Shown: positions 1 through 7,256 of the stretch, one piece after another
How the letters are laid out: every line of letters begins with the position of its first letter
How positions within the stretch are numbered: the stretch's first letter is position 1
NCBI RefSeq assembly: GCF_000711955.1
Contig: NZ_JONR01000054.1
Span: 1 to 27,138, forward strand
DNA from: Nevskia soli DSM 19509
Lineage (GTDB): Bacteria; Pseudomonadota; Gammaproteobacteria; Nevskiales; Nevskiaceae
Direction of reading: 5' to 3'
Length of the DNA stretch: 27,138 nucleotides
The notes under the pieces: generated by a model
What the model saw: the letters and a program-made list of their open reading frames with translations, nothing else
Databases searched by the model: none
Told to the model about the DNA's origin: nothing
Program-made: the position numbers and the translations under genes

Positions 1-6
1 GACGCT

Positions 7-453
<447 letters not shown>

Positions 454-471
454 GGGCCCGGAGCAAGAACC

Positions 472-1131
472 TTGACTACCAAGAAAAAACCCAAAGGCTT
501 CGCGCTTGGACCGGGAGCGATCGTTTCGATCATCTTCCATCTGGCGGTGATCATCTATCTGCTGCACTACGTGCGGCCGTCATTGTTCGAGGCCCCGAAG
601 CCGAAGATGGTGGCGGTGATCCAGATGCTGCCGCCGCCACCGCCACCGCCACCCCCGCCGCCGCCGAAAGAGCCGCCCCCGAAGACCCCCCCGCCGCCCA
701 AGCCGAGCACTCCGCCGCCGCCGCAGCAGATCGTCACCAACGCGAAAGTGGAAACGCCGGACCTGCCGACGGTACCCCCGCCGCCGCCGCCCGCGCCGCC
801 CCCGCCGCCCGAACCGGTGCGCCAGGTGCAGGTCGGCGTGCCCAGCTCGTACTTCAACACGCTGCAGCAGACCATCGCCGCGAACACGCAATACCCGGCC
901 AAGTCGGTGCGTGATCAGGAGGAAGGCACCTGCAAGGTGATGGTGACCATCGCGCGCGACGGTTCCATCGAGGAAGTGACCTTGAAGGAAAAGGCGGGCT
1001 ACCCGGCGCTGGATTCCGAATGCCGGAACGTCTTCAGCCGCATCGTCAAGTTCCCCGCGGTGCCGGCCAACGTTTCTCCGGAAATCACCGACTTCAAGGT
1101 CGAGCTGCCCATCACCTTCAACCTGCAATAG
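472..1131 (+). CDS. TonB/TolA-like energy transducer with polyproline linker
   Basis: This 219-residue protein has the layout of a TonB/TolA transducer that carries proton-motive-force energy to the outer membrane. It has a short basic N-terminus, one membrane helix at about 15-34 containing the S-x3-H pattern (S19, H23) seen in TonB and TolA, a long proline-rich periplasmic spacer at about 53-115, and a C-terminal alpha/beta domain. The spacer includes 12 consecutive prolines (residues 54-65). The C-terminal domain reads more like TolA than TonB: C154 and C184 flank a V-x-I-x-x-D-G strand, as in the TolA domain disulphide, followed by an FPAVPA segment like TolA's LP-rich turn. The start is TTG at 472, with GGAG about 10 bp upstream; no ATG fits. 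It follows the ExbD/TolR gene and probably shares its operon. An ordinary TonB is the alternative reading. Confidence 0.85.
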   Translation: MTTKKKPKGFALGPGAIVSIIFHLAVIIYLLHYVRPSLFEAPKPKMVAVIQMLPPPPPPPPPPPPKEPPPKTPPPPKPSTPPPPQQIVTNAKVETPDLPTVPPPPPPAPPPPPEPVRQVQVGVPSSYFNTLQQTIAANTQYPAKSVRDQEEGTCKVMVTIARDGSIEEVTLKEKAGYPALDSECRNVFSRIVKFPAVPANVSPEITDFKVELPITFNLQ

Positions 1132-1351
1132 GCTGAAAACAGGCTGTATCTGCATGTAAATCCGCTGTGTCAGGAATGTCCCGCCTGACACAGCGGTGCC
1201 GTGGGAGCGCGTATAGCGTAAAATACGCGTCCCGCTGCACAGTCCGGCCTCAGGCAGGGCGGCGCGGCGGTCGATTCGCCCCGAAAGGGGACCCCACCGG
1301 AACGGGCCCAGCCGTCATACGGCGGTGCGGGCGCTGAGACAGAGGACCACC
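1132..1351 (+). promoter_or_regulatory. Intergenic region upstream of gap with inverted repeats and possible -10
   Basis: This gap separates the TonB/TolA-like gene from gap. It holds a perfect 12-bp inverted repeat, CCGCTGTGTCAG at 1162-1173 and its complement at 1185-1196, with an 11-nt loop. No T-run follows, so it is either a weak terminator or an operator. A second inverted repeat, CGCGTAT at 1208-1214 and ATACGCG at 1223-1229, overlaps a plausible -10 hexamer TAAAAT at 1219-1224. No good -35 is visible at 16-18 bp, so activator dependence or a different promoter is possible. The gap ribosome-binding site AGAGGA is at 1341-1346. Confidence 0.4.
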
Positions 1352-2362
1352 ATGGCAGTCAAAGTTGGCATCAACGGCTACGGCCGCATCGGCCGTAATG
1401 TTCTGCGCGCGCTGTACGAAAGCGGCCGCAAGGATGTGCAGATCGTCGCGATCAACGACCTCGGCCCGGCCGAGACCAATGCGCACCTGACCCGTTACGA
1501 CACGGCCCATGGTCCCTTCCCGGGCACGGTGGCGGTGGAAGGCGAGTACCTGGTGGTCAACGGCGACAAGATCAAGGTGCTGGCCAACCGCGACCCGTCC
1601 AAGCTGCCCTGGGGCGAGCTGGGCGTCGACGTGGTGCTCGAATGCACCGGCTTCTTCACCAGCAAGGCCAAGGCCAGCGCGCATCTGGCCGGCGGCGCCA
1701 AGAAAGTCGTGATCTCCGCCCCCGGCGGCAACGACGTCGACGCCACCATCGTCTACGGCGTCAACCATCAGGTGCTGAAGGGCAGCGACACCGTCATCTC
1801 CAACGCCTCCTGTACCACCAACTGCCTGGCCCCGCTGGTCAAGCCGCTGCACGACAAGATCGGCGTGGTCAACGGCCTGATGACCACCATCCACTCGTTC
1901 ACCAACGACCAGGTGCTCACCGACGTCTACCACGAAGACCTGCGCCGCGCCCGTGCCGCCGGCCACAACATGATCCCGGCCAAGACCGGCGCCGCCGCCG
2001 CCGTCGGCCTGGTCCTGCCGGAACTGAACGGCAAGCTGGACGGCTTCGCCATCCGCGTGCCGACCATCAACGTCTCCATCGTCGACCTGTCCTTCATCGC
2101 CGGGCGCGACACCGACGTGAAGGAAGTCAACGCCATCATGAAGGCCGCCGCCGCCGAAGGCCCGCTGAAGGGCATCCTCAAGTACAACGAAGCCCCGCTG
2201 GTTTCCAGCGACTTCAACCACGATCCGGCTTCCTCCACCTTCGACTCGACCCTGACCAAGGTGTCCGGCCGCCTGGTGAAGGTCTCCTCCTGGTACGACA
2301 ACGAGTGGGGCTTCTCCAACCGCATGCTCGATACCACGGTGGCGTTCGCCAACGCGAAGTAA
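1352..2362 (+). CDS. gap: Type I glyceraldehyde-3-phosphate dehydrogenase
   Basis: This 336-residue cytoplasmic enzyme oxidises and phosphorylates glyceraldehyde 3-phosphate to 1,3-bisphosphoglycerate with NAD. The N-terminal Rossmann motif INGYGRIGR includes G9, G11 and G14. The active-site segment SNASCTTNC has the nucleophile C154, and H181 in TTIHSFTNDQ is the catalytic base. The C-terminal signature WYDNEWGFSNRM is present. Length is typical of the family. I chose ATG at 1352 because the conserved MAVKVGINGYGRIG begins there and AGAGGA sits about 6 bp upstream; an in-frame GTG at 1325 would add nine unconserved residues. The neighbour pgk catalyses the next glycolytic step. A hairpin terminator between the two implies at least partial transcriptional separation. 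Confidence 0.98.
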   Translation: MAVKVGINGYGRIGRNVLRALYESGRKDVQIVAINDLGPAETNAHLTRYDTAHGPFPGTVAVEGEYLVVNGDKIKVLANRDPSKLPWGELGVDVVLECTGFFTSKAKASAHLAGGAKKVVISAPGGNDVDATIVYGVNHQVLKGSDTVISNASCTTNCLAPLVKPLHDKIGVVNGLMTTIHSFTNDQVLTDVYHEDLRRARAAGHNMIPAKTGAAAAVGLVLPELNGKLDGFAIRVPTINVSIVDLSFIAGRDTDVKEVNAIMKAAAAEGPLKGILKYNEAPLVSSDFNHDPASSTFDSTLTKVSGRLVKVSSWYDNEWGFSNRMLDTTVAFANAK

Positions 2363-2365
2363 TAT

Positions 2366-2456
2366 CGGCAATCGGTAATCGGGAGACGGGAATCGCAAGA
2401 GGCCCGTCTCCTTTTTTATTGATCGACTCCCGCTTCTCCATTCCCCATTCCCGGAG
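2366..2456. repeat. GGGAAT-type degenerate intergenic repeat
   Basis: The gap-pgk spacer is built from variants of a short unit. It reads GGCAATCGGTAATCGGGAGACGGGAAT on the left. On the right is the opposite orientation, CCATTCCCCATTCCCGG. The two arms make an inverted array around the terminator. Similar CGGGAAT-rich spacers are frequent in Xanthomonadales and relatives, from general knowledge; only one array is visible here. Confidence 0.5.
2382..2417 (+). terminator. Rho-independent terminator after gap
   Basis: GGAGACGGG at 2382-2390 pairs perfectly with CCCGTCTCC at 2403-2411 across a 12-nt loop and is followed by TTTTTT. It lies 20 bp after the gap stop codon. Read-through would be needed for gap to contribute to pgk expression. 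Confidence 0.85.
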
Positions 2457-2462
2457 CTTCAG

Positions 2463-3641
2463 ATGACCGTCCTTCGCATGACCGATCTCGATCTCGCCGG
2501 CAAGCGCCTGCTGATCCGTCAGGATCTGAACGTGCCGATCCACAACGGCAAGATCACCTCGGACGCGCGCCTGCGCGCTTCCCTGCCGACGCTGAAGCTG
2601 GCCCTCGACCGGGGCGCCTCGGTGCTGGTCACCTCCCACCTGGGTCGTCCCAAGGCCGGCCAGTTCGATCCGGACCAGTCCCTGACCCTGGTCGCCGCCT
2701 GGTTCTCGGAGCACCTCGGCCGCCTGATGCCGGTCATCACCAACTGGATCGACGGCGTGAAACTGCACCCCGGCCAGATCGTGCTCGGCGAGAACACCCG
2801 CTTCCTCAAGGGCGAGAAGGAAGACGACGAAGCCCTGTCGAAGCAGATGGCCGCGCTGTGCGACATCTACGTGATGGACGCCTTCGGCACCGCCCACCGC
2901 GCCGAGGCTTCCACGCACGGCGTGGCCAAGTTCGCCCCAGTGGCCTGCGCCGGTCCGTTGCTGGCGGCCGAGCTGGAAGCTCTGGGCAAGGCCCTGCGCG
3001 CGCCCAAGCGCCCGCTGGCCGTGATCGTCGGCGGCTCCAAGGTCTCCACCAAGCTCGACCTGCTCAACAACCTCGCCGACGTCGCCGACCAGCTCATCAT
3101 CGGCGGCGGCATCGCCAACACTTTTCTCGCCGCGGCCGGCTACAAGGTCGGCAAGTCCCTGCACGAGCCGGGCATGCTCGACATCGCCCGTGAAATCCAG
3201 CGGAAGATCCAGGCCCGCGGCGGCAACGTCCCGCTGCCGGAAGACGTGGTCGTGGCCACCGAGTTCTCGGCCGAGGCGCATGCCGACGTGCGCAATGTCG
3301 ACGAGGTCGAGGACGACCAGATGATCCTCGACATCGGCCCCAAGACCCGCGCCAAGCTGCTCGGCCTGCTCAAGGGCTGCGGCACCATCGTCTGGAACGG
3401 CCCGGTCGGCGTGTTCGAATACGACTCCTTCGCCGGCGGCACCAAGGCCCTGGCCGAAGCCATCGCCCAGAGCAGCGCCTTCTCCCTGGCCGGCGGCGGC
3501 GACACCCTGGCGGCCATCGACAAGTTCCACGTCGCCGACAAGATCTCCTACATCTCCACCGGCGGCGGCGCCTTCCTCGAGTTCCTCGAAGGCAAGACCC
3601 TGCCGGCCGTGGCGGCGCTGGAAGCGCGCGCGGCAGGTTAG
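2463..3641 (+). CDS. pgk: Phosphoglycerate kinase
   Basis: This 392-residue cytoplasmic enzyme transfers the acyl phosphate of 1,3-bisphosphoglycerate to ADP, giving ATP and 3-phosphoglycerate. The N-terminal substrate-binding signature LLIRQDLNVPI is near residues 14-24, and the SHLGRPK motif follows. The hinge-region GGSKVSTK motif spans 190-197 (K193). WNGPVGVFE and GGGDTLAAID near the C-terminus form the nucleotide-binding half. Length is standard. ATG at 2463 has GGAG about 6 bp upstream; a second ATG five codons later is also possible. It follows gap, as in many proteobacterial glycolytic clusters, but no fba or pyk gene follows; the next gene is on the opposite strand. Confidence 0.98.
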   Translation: MTVLRMTDLDLAGKRLLIRQDLNVPIHNGKITSDARLRASLPTLKLALDRGASVLVTSHLGRPKAGQFDPDQSLTLVAAWFSEHLGRLMPVITNWIDGVKLHPGQIVLGENTRFLKGEKEDDEALSKQMAALCDIYVMDAFGTAHRAEASTHGVAKFAPVACAGPLLAAELEALGKALRAPKRPLAVIVGGSKVSTKLDLLNNLADVADQLIIGGGIANTFLAAAGYKVGKSLHEPGMLDIAREIQRKIQARGGNVPLPEDVVVATEFSAEAHADVRNVDEVEDDQMILDIGPKTRAKLLGLLKGCGTIVWNGPVGVFEYDSFAGGTKALAEAIAQSSAFSLAGGGDTLAAIDKFHVADKISYISTGGGAFLEFLEGKTLPAVAALEARAAG

Positions 3642-3658
3642 GGCCTGTTAACAGGCCC
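3641..3658. other. Perfect 18-bp palindrome overlapping the pgk stop codon
   Basis: GGGCCTGTTAACAGGCCC is identical to its reverse complement, and its first base is the last base of the pgk TAG. As RNA it could fold as a 7-bp stem with a TTAA loop, but no T-run follows on either strand. It may be a terminator-like stabiliser for pgk mRNA or a protein-binding site. Confidence 0.6.
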
Positions 3659-3664
3659 TGGCCC

Positions 3665-3703
3665 AAAAGCAAAACCGCCGGAGGGCCAAGGCTCCCCGGC
3701 GGC
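3665..3703 (-). terminator. Rho-independent terminator for the minus-strand small protein gene
   Basis: Read on the minus strand, CCGCCGG (plus 3696-3702) pairs with CCGGCGG (plus 3675-3681) across a 14-nt loop. It is followed by TTTTGCTTTT. It lies about 27 bp past the stop codon of the 3730-4038 gene. Confidence 0.75.
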
Positions 3704-3729
3704 TGGTCGGCGGAACTGCGCGGTGCTTG

Positions 3730-4038
3730 TTACTTCTGCTGCTGTTGCTGCTGGTATTCGTTGAAATCCTTGACGAAGCTGTTGTAGTCGTTGATGGCCT
3801 TGTTAATGGCATCGACGTACTGCTGCTGCACCACCTTCTGCGCCGTGGTGTAATCCTTCAGGCATTGCAGATAGGCCTGCGCCTCGGCCCCCGTGTCGTG
3901 CACGCCGGTATCGCGCGTCATCTTGGTGGCGTTGAGGTTGGGCCTGGTGCAGTCCGGCGCCGGCGGTGCGGCGTCGGCGGCGAATGCCGCCTGCGGCGCC
4001 AGGGCGGCGACAAAGGCAAGGAAAATCAATCGATTCAT
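3730..4038 (-). CDS. Small secreted hypothetical protein, Gln-rich C-terminus
   Basis: I do not recognise a named family. The product is 102 residues with a clear signal peptide (MNRLIFLAFVAALAPQAAFA, likely cut after AFA). The mature part of about 80 residues contains two cysteines, one near its start in PDCTRP and one in AYLQCLKDY, then a predicted helical segment rich in Gln, Asn and Asp. It ends in a run of glutamines before the final Lys. Two cysteines bracketing a helix suggest a periplasmic disulphide-bonded helical protein. I chose ATG at 4038 because GGAGG lies about 8 bp upstream and the signal peptide starts there; an upstream in-frame start at 4149 would bury the signal peptide. 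It has its own terminator and is divergent from the lemA operon, with about 110 bp between the starts. Confidence 0.8.
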   Translation of the reverse strand: MNRLIFLAFVAALAPQAAFAADAAPPAPDCTRPNLNATKMTRDTGVHDTGAEAQAYLQCLKDYTTAQKVVQQQYVDAINKAINDYNSFVKDFNEYQQQQQQK

Positions 4039-4147
4039 GCGGTGTCCTCCATAGCTGGGGTGAGTCGCCGGCGTCGCACGCTCCGGCTTTGCATTTAACC
4101 CCGTCATCGTACCAAACTGAGGCCCACCGCCATCCTGGAGAAGATGC

Positions 4148-4762
4148 ATGCTGCGACGCCTGCTTGTCGTATTGATGGTTCCCGCCGTGCTGTTGCTGTC
4201 CGGCTGTGGTTACAACACCATGCAGAGCCAGGACGAACAGGTCAAGGCGGCCTGGTCCGAAGTGCTGAACCAGTACCAGCGTCGCGCCGATCTGGTGCCG
4301 AACCTGGTCAACACCGTGAAGGGCTATGCCGCGCAGGAAGAGCGCGTGCTGACCGAAGTGACCGCGGCGCGCGCCAAGGTGGGCACCATTCAGGCCACTC
4401 CCGAGCTGATCAACGATCCGCAGGCCTTCGCCAAATTCCAGCAGGCCCAGGGTGAACTGGGCGGCGCCTTGTCGCGCCTGCTGGTGGTTTCGGAGAACTA
4501 TCCGCAGCTCAAGTCCGACGCCGCCTTCCGCGACCTGCAAGCCCAGCTCGAAGGCACCGAAAACCGCATCACCGTGGCGCGCAACCGCTACATCCAGTCG
4601 GTGCAGGCCTACAACGTCACCCTGCGCAGCTTCCCCAGCAACCTCACTGCCAAGGCCTTCGGCTACCAGGTCAAGCCGAACTTCGCAGTGGAGAACGAAA
4701 AAGCCATCGCGCAACCGCCGACGGTGGACTTCAGCCAGCCGCCTGCGGCCAAGCCGAACTGA
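4148..4762 (+). CDS. lemA: LemA family lipoprotein
   Basis: This is a 204-residue LemA-family protein. A lipobox LLLSGC places the lipidated cysteine at residue 20, so it is probably membrane-anchored and faces the periplasm. The body is the LemA four-helix fold, with the hallmarks VKAAWSEVLNQYQRRADLVPNLVNTVKGYA near the N-terminus, then SENYPQLKSD and the ENRITVARNRYIQSVQAYN helix. The C-terminal tail is Pro/Gln-rich. The start is ATG at 4148, with GGAGAAG about 4 bp upstream. LemA genes are often found next to TPM-domain genes, as here, but the molecular function is not settled. It is 23 bp upstream of the first TPM gene and probably leads an operon running to at least 6163. Confidence 0.95.
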   Translation: MLRRLLVVLMVPAVLLLSGCGYNTMQSQDEQVKAAWSEVLNQYQRRADLVPNLVNTVKGYAAQEERVLTEVTAARAKVGTIQATPELINDPQAFAKFQQAQGELGGALSRLLVVSENYPQLKSDAAFRDLQAQLEGTENRITVARNRYIQSVQAYNVTLRSFPSNLTAKAFGYQVKPNFAVENEKAIAQPPTVDFSQPPAAKPN

Positions 4763-4785
4763 TGCCGCACAGAGCCTGAAGACCC

Positions 4786-5658
4786 GTGCTCCTGCCGCGG
4801 CTGCTGCTGCTGGCCTTGCTTGCCGCCTGCGGCTGGCCGGCGGCGCGGGCCGAGGTGGCGGTGCCGCCCCTGCAGGCGCGGGTGACCGACCTCACCGGCA
4901 CGCTGACGCCGCAGCAGTCGGCAACGCTGGAGCGCGAACTGGCCGGTTTCGAGCAGCAGAAGGGCAGCCAGATCGGCATCCTGATCCTGCCCACCACCCA
5001 GCCGGAAACCATCGAGCAGTACGGGATCCGTGTCGGCGAGGCCTGGAAACTCGGGCGCAAGGGCATCGACGACGGCGCCGTGCTGATCGTGGCCAAGGAC
5101 GACCACCGGCTGCGCATCGAAGTCGGCTATGGCCTCGAAGGAGCGCTCAACGACGCCACCAGCAAGCGCATCATCGACGAGCTGATCGTGCCGCGCTTCC
5201 GCCAGGGGCAGTTCTACGAAGGCATCGAGGCCGGCGTGCAAAGCATGCTCAAAGTGGTGTCGGGTGAGCCGCTGCCGCCGCCAAAGCCAAGGTCGCAGCC
5301 CGGTGAGGGCAACGGCGTCGGTGTCGGCTTGATTCTGGTGATCTTCGGCGCCTATGTCGGTTCGGCCATTCTGCGCACCATGTTCGGCCGGCCGCTCGGC
5401 GCGCTGCTTACCGCCGCGGGTGCGGGCGCGGCGGCCTGGTATTTCAGCGGCGTCCTGCTGCTGGGTTTGCTTTGCGCCGCAGTCGGATTCGTGGTGGCGT
5501 TGCTGGGCGGCCTGTTCGGCGGCATCGGGCCAGGTGGCGGTTTCGGTGGTGGCTTGGGCGGCGGTTGGGGCGGCGGCAGTTTCGGTGGTGGTTCCAGCGG
5601 CGGCTTCTCCGGCGGCGGCGGCAGCTTCGGTGGTGGCGGTGCCTCGGGGAATTGGTGA
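4786..5658 (+). CDS. YgcG-like TPM-domain membrane protein with Gly-rich tail
   Basis: This 290-residue protein has an N-terminal signal sequence (about 1-22, ending AARA), then a TPM domain at roughly 28-155. The domain contains LTGTLTPQQSATLERELAGFEQQ, QIGILILPTT and the conserved VGYGLEGALND. A proline linker, two hydrophobic segments (about 178-240) and a tail of Gly/Ser/Phe repeats ending in GASGNW follow. This layout matches YgcG-type proteins. TPM domains have been linked to phosphatase-like activity in plant chloroplasts and to membrane-protein maintenance in bacteria, but the role here is unknown. The start is GTG at 4786, because the only nearby ATG runs into a stop after five codons. 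One base separates it from the next TPM gene, so the two are very likely translationally coupled. Confidence 0.9.
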   Translation: MLLPRLLLLALLAACGWPAARAEVAVPPLQARVTDLTGTLTPQQSATLERELAGFEQQKGSQIGILILPTTQPETIEQYGIRVGEAWKLGRKGIDDGAVLIVAKDDHRLRIEVGYGLEGALNDATSKRIIDELIVPRFRQGQFYEGIEAGVQSMLKVVSGEPLPPPKPRSQPGEGNGVGVGLILVIFGAYVGSAILRTMFGRPLGALLTAAGAGAAAWYFSGVLLLGLLCAAVGFVVALLGGLFGGIGPGGGFGGGLGGGWGGGSFGGGSSGGFSGGGGSFGGGGASGNW

Positions 5659-5659
5659 A

Positions 5660-6163
5660 ATGATCTCACTGCAACGCTTCTGGCGGCATCTGATCACTAC
5701 CCGCGGCAGCGTGCGCCGGCATTTTCCGGCTGCCAGCCTGCAACGCATCGAGCGTGCAATCAAAACCTGCGAGGAGCGCCACGCCGGGGAGGTCCGTTTC
5801 GCCATCGAGCCCGCGCTGCATCCGGTGCAGCTGCGCCGCAATCTGGGCTCGCGCGACCGCGCCATCGAAGTGTTCTCGCAGCTGCGGGTGTGGGATACCG
5901 AGCACAACAACGGCGTGCTGATCTACCTGCTGCTGGCCGACCGCGCGGTCGAGCTGGTTGCCGATCGCGGCGTTGCCGGCGGCCGTGTCGCCGAGGGGGA
6001 ATGGGAGGCGGTAGGCGCGCTGATGCAGAAGTATTTCCGCGAGGGCGCGTTCGAGGACGGCGTGGTGGCGGGCATCGATGCGGTGGCCGACCTGCTGGCG
6101 CGCTATCCCCCGGGTGCGCCGCGTCTGGCCAACGAACTGCCGGACGCTCCTGCTATTCTTTAG
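5660..6163 (+). CDS. Second TPM-domain protein, soluble
   Basis: This 167-residue protein carries a TPM-type domain without a signal peptide. Recognisable pieces are the helix IERAIKTCEERHAGEVRFAIE, the segment RDRAIEVFSQLRVWDTEHNNGVLIYLLLADRAVELVADRGV and the C-terminal helix AFEDGVVAGIDAVADLL. Such short TPM proteins commonly follow a LemA/YgcG pair, which is what is seen here. ATG at 5660 is one base past the upstream stop, so the start is set by coupling; the open frame continues upstream only as an overlap with the previous gene. It lacks membrane helices, so it may be cytoplasmic or act with the membrane-bound TPM partner. Function is unknown. Confidence 0.87.
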   Translation: MISLQRFWRHLITTRGSVRRHFPAASLQRIERAIKTCEERHAGEVRFAIEPALHPVQLRRNLGSRDRAIEVFSQLRVWDTEHNNGVLIYLLLADRAVELVADRGVAGGRVAEGEWEAVGALMQKYFREGAFEDGVVAGIDAVADLLARYPPGAPRLANELPDAPAIL

Positions 6164-6228
6164 CCGCCGCCCTCAGCGGCGTGTCTTATTTACGAACGGC
6201 CTTCAGCCTGCACCAGAGGAATACTGCA

Positions 6229-7071
6229 ATGCGTTTCGCGGGTACCGAATCCTACGTCGCCACCGACGATCTGACGCTGGCGGTCAATGCCGCCGTGACC
6301 CTGCAGCGCCCGCTGCTGGTCAAGGGCGAGCCCGGCACCGGCAAGACCCGGCTGGCGCAGGAAGTGGCGCAGTCGCTGGGGCGGCCGTATTACGAGTGGC
6401 ACGTCAAATCCACCACCAAGGCGCAACAGGGTCTGTACGAATACGACGCCGTGTCGCGCCTGCGCGACTCGCAGCTCGGCGACGCCAAGGTCAAGGACAT
6501 CGCCAACTACATCGTCAAGGGCCGCCTGTGGGAGTGCTTCGACAGCGAAGTCCAGCCGGTGCTGCTGATCGACGAGATCGACAAGGCCGACATCGAATTC
6601 CCCAACGACCTGCTGCGCGAACTCGACCAGATGGCGTTCTACGTCTACGAGACGCGCCAGACCGTCACCGCGCGCAACCGTCCCATCATCATCATCACCT
6701 CCAACAACGAGAAGGAACTGCCGGACGCCTTCCTGCGCCGCTGCTTCTTCCACTACATCCGCTTTCCGGACCGCGAGACGATGCAGAAGATCGTCGACGT
6801 GCACCACCCGGACCTGAAGAAGAACCTGCTCAAGGAAGCGATGGAAGTGTTCTTCGGCCTGCGCGAACTGCCCGGTCTGAAGAAGAAACCCTCCACCTCC
6901 GAACTGCTCGACTGGCTCAAGCTGCTGATGGCCGAGGACATCGATCCGGCCACGCTGCGCGAGACCAGCGTGAAGAAATCCCTGCCGCCGTTGTACGGCG
7001 CCCTGCTCAAGAACGAGCAGGATGTGCACCTGTTCGAGCGGATTGCCTTCATGGCGCGGCGGGGCAACTGA
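6229..7071 (+). CDS. MoxR-family AAA+ ATPase
   Basis: This 280-residue cytoplasmic protein is a MoxR-class AAA+ ATPase. Walker A is GEPGTGKT at 33-40, Walker B is VLLIDEIDKAD near 107-117, and sensor-1 lies in IIIITSNNEKELPDAFLRRC, which includes the likely arginine finger. MoxR proteins act as chaperone-like ATPases that mature or insert cofactors into partners, usually with a von Willebrand factor A (CoxE-like) protein encoded next door. No VWA gene follows here: the next 185 bp are repeats and then a gene on the other strand. I chose ATG at 6229, with AGAGGA 8 bp upstream; the open frame extends upstream only through the TPM gene. It lies 65 bp after the TPM gene and may belong to the lemA operon. 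Confidence 0.93.
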   Translation: MRFAGTESYVATDDLTLAVNAAVTLQRPLLVKGEPGTGKTRLAQEVAQSLGRPYYEWHVKSTTKAQQGLYEYDAVSRLRDSQLGDAKVKDIANYIVKGRLWECFDSEVQPVLLIDEIDKADIEFPNDLLRELDQMAFYVYETRQTVTARNRPIIIITSNNEKELPDAFLRRCFFHYIRFPDRETMQKIVDVHHPDLKKNLLKEAMEVFFGLRELPGLKKKPSTSELLDWLKLLMAEDIDPATLRETSVKKSLPPLYGALLKNEQDVHLFERIAFMARRGN

Positions 7072-7083
7072 TCCCGTTTTCCC

Positions 7084-7175
7084 CTCCTCCCGCGAGGAGA
7101 GGAACTCTCGATTTCGTCATTCCGGCGCAGGCGGCAAGGCGGTTTTTGCTGTCATCCAAGCGGAGCGAAGGATCC
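7084..7175. repeat. Cluster of REP-like palindromic repeats after moxR
   Basis: Three short repeat types are stacked between moxR and the convergent glycosyltransferase gene. CTCCTC at 7084-7089 and GAGGAG at 7094-7099 form a small hairpin. CGTCATTCCGGCGCAGGCGG at 7115-7134 resembles the copy at 21482. CTGTCATCCAAGCGGAGCG at 7149-7167 runs on to GGATC at 7170-7174 and resembles the widespread GTCATCCTGAGCG...GGATC repeat. No T-run follows any hairpin in the plus direction, so termination of moxR is not evident. Confidence 0.55.
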
Positions 7176-7256
7176 GGCCCCTGAACTCTGAAGCTCCGCC
7201 GAATGCGCTTGCGCGCACGCCAAAACCTCAGAGCAAGGAAAAAACCCAAAAAAGCC

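Noticed and set aside
625..816. CCG/CCA repeats as a DNA repeat or CRISPR-like element
   Set aside because: They are in-frame proline codons of the transducer's periplasmic spacer; there are no regular repeat-spacer units.
5354..5659. Upstream extension of the second TPM protein
   Set aside because: The extension overlaps the Gly-rich end of the first TPM gene in another frame, and ATG 5660 is placed exactly for coupling.
5890..6228. Upstream extension of MoxR
   Set aside because: It overlaps the TPM gene in a different frame and has Arg/Gly-rich shadow composition; ATG 6229 has a good ribosome-binding site and the family N-terminus.
7225..7256. A-rich stretch as terminator of the glycosyltransferase gene
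   Set aside because: On the minus strand two T-runs follow the stop codon, but I could not find a stable hairpin immediately before them.
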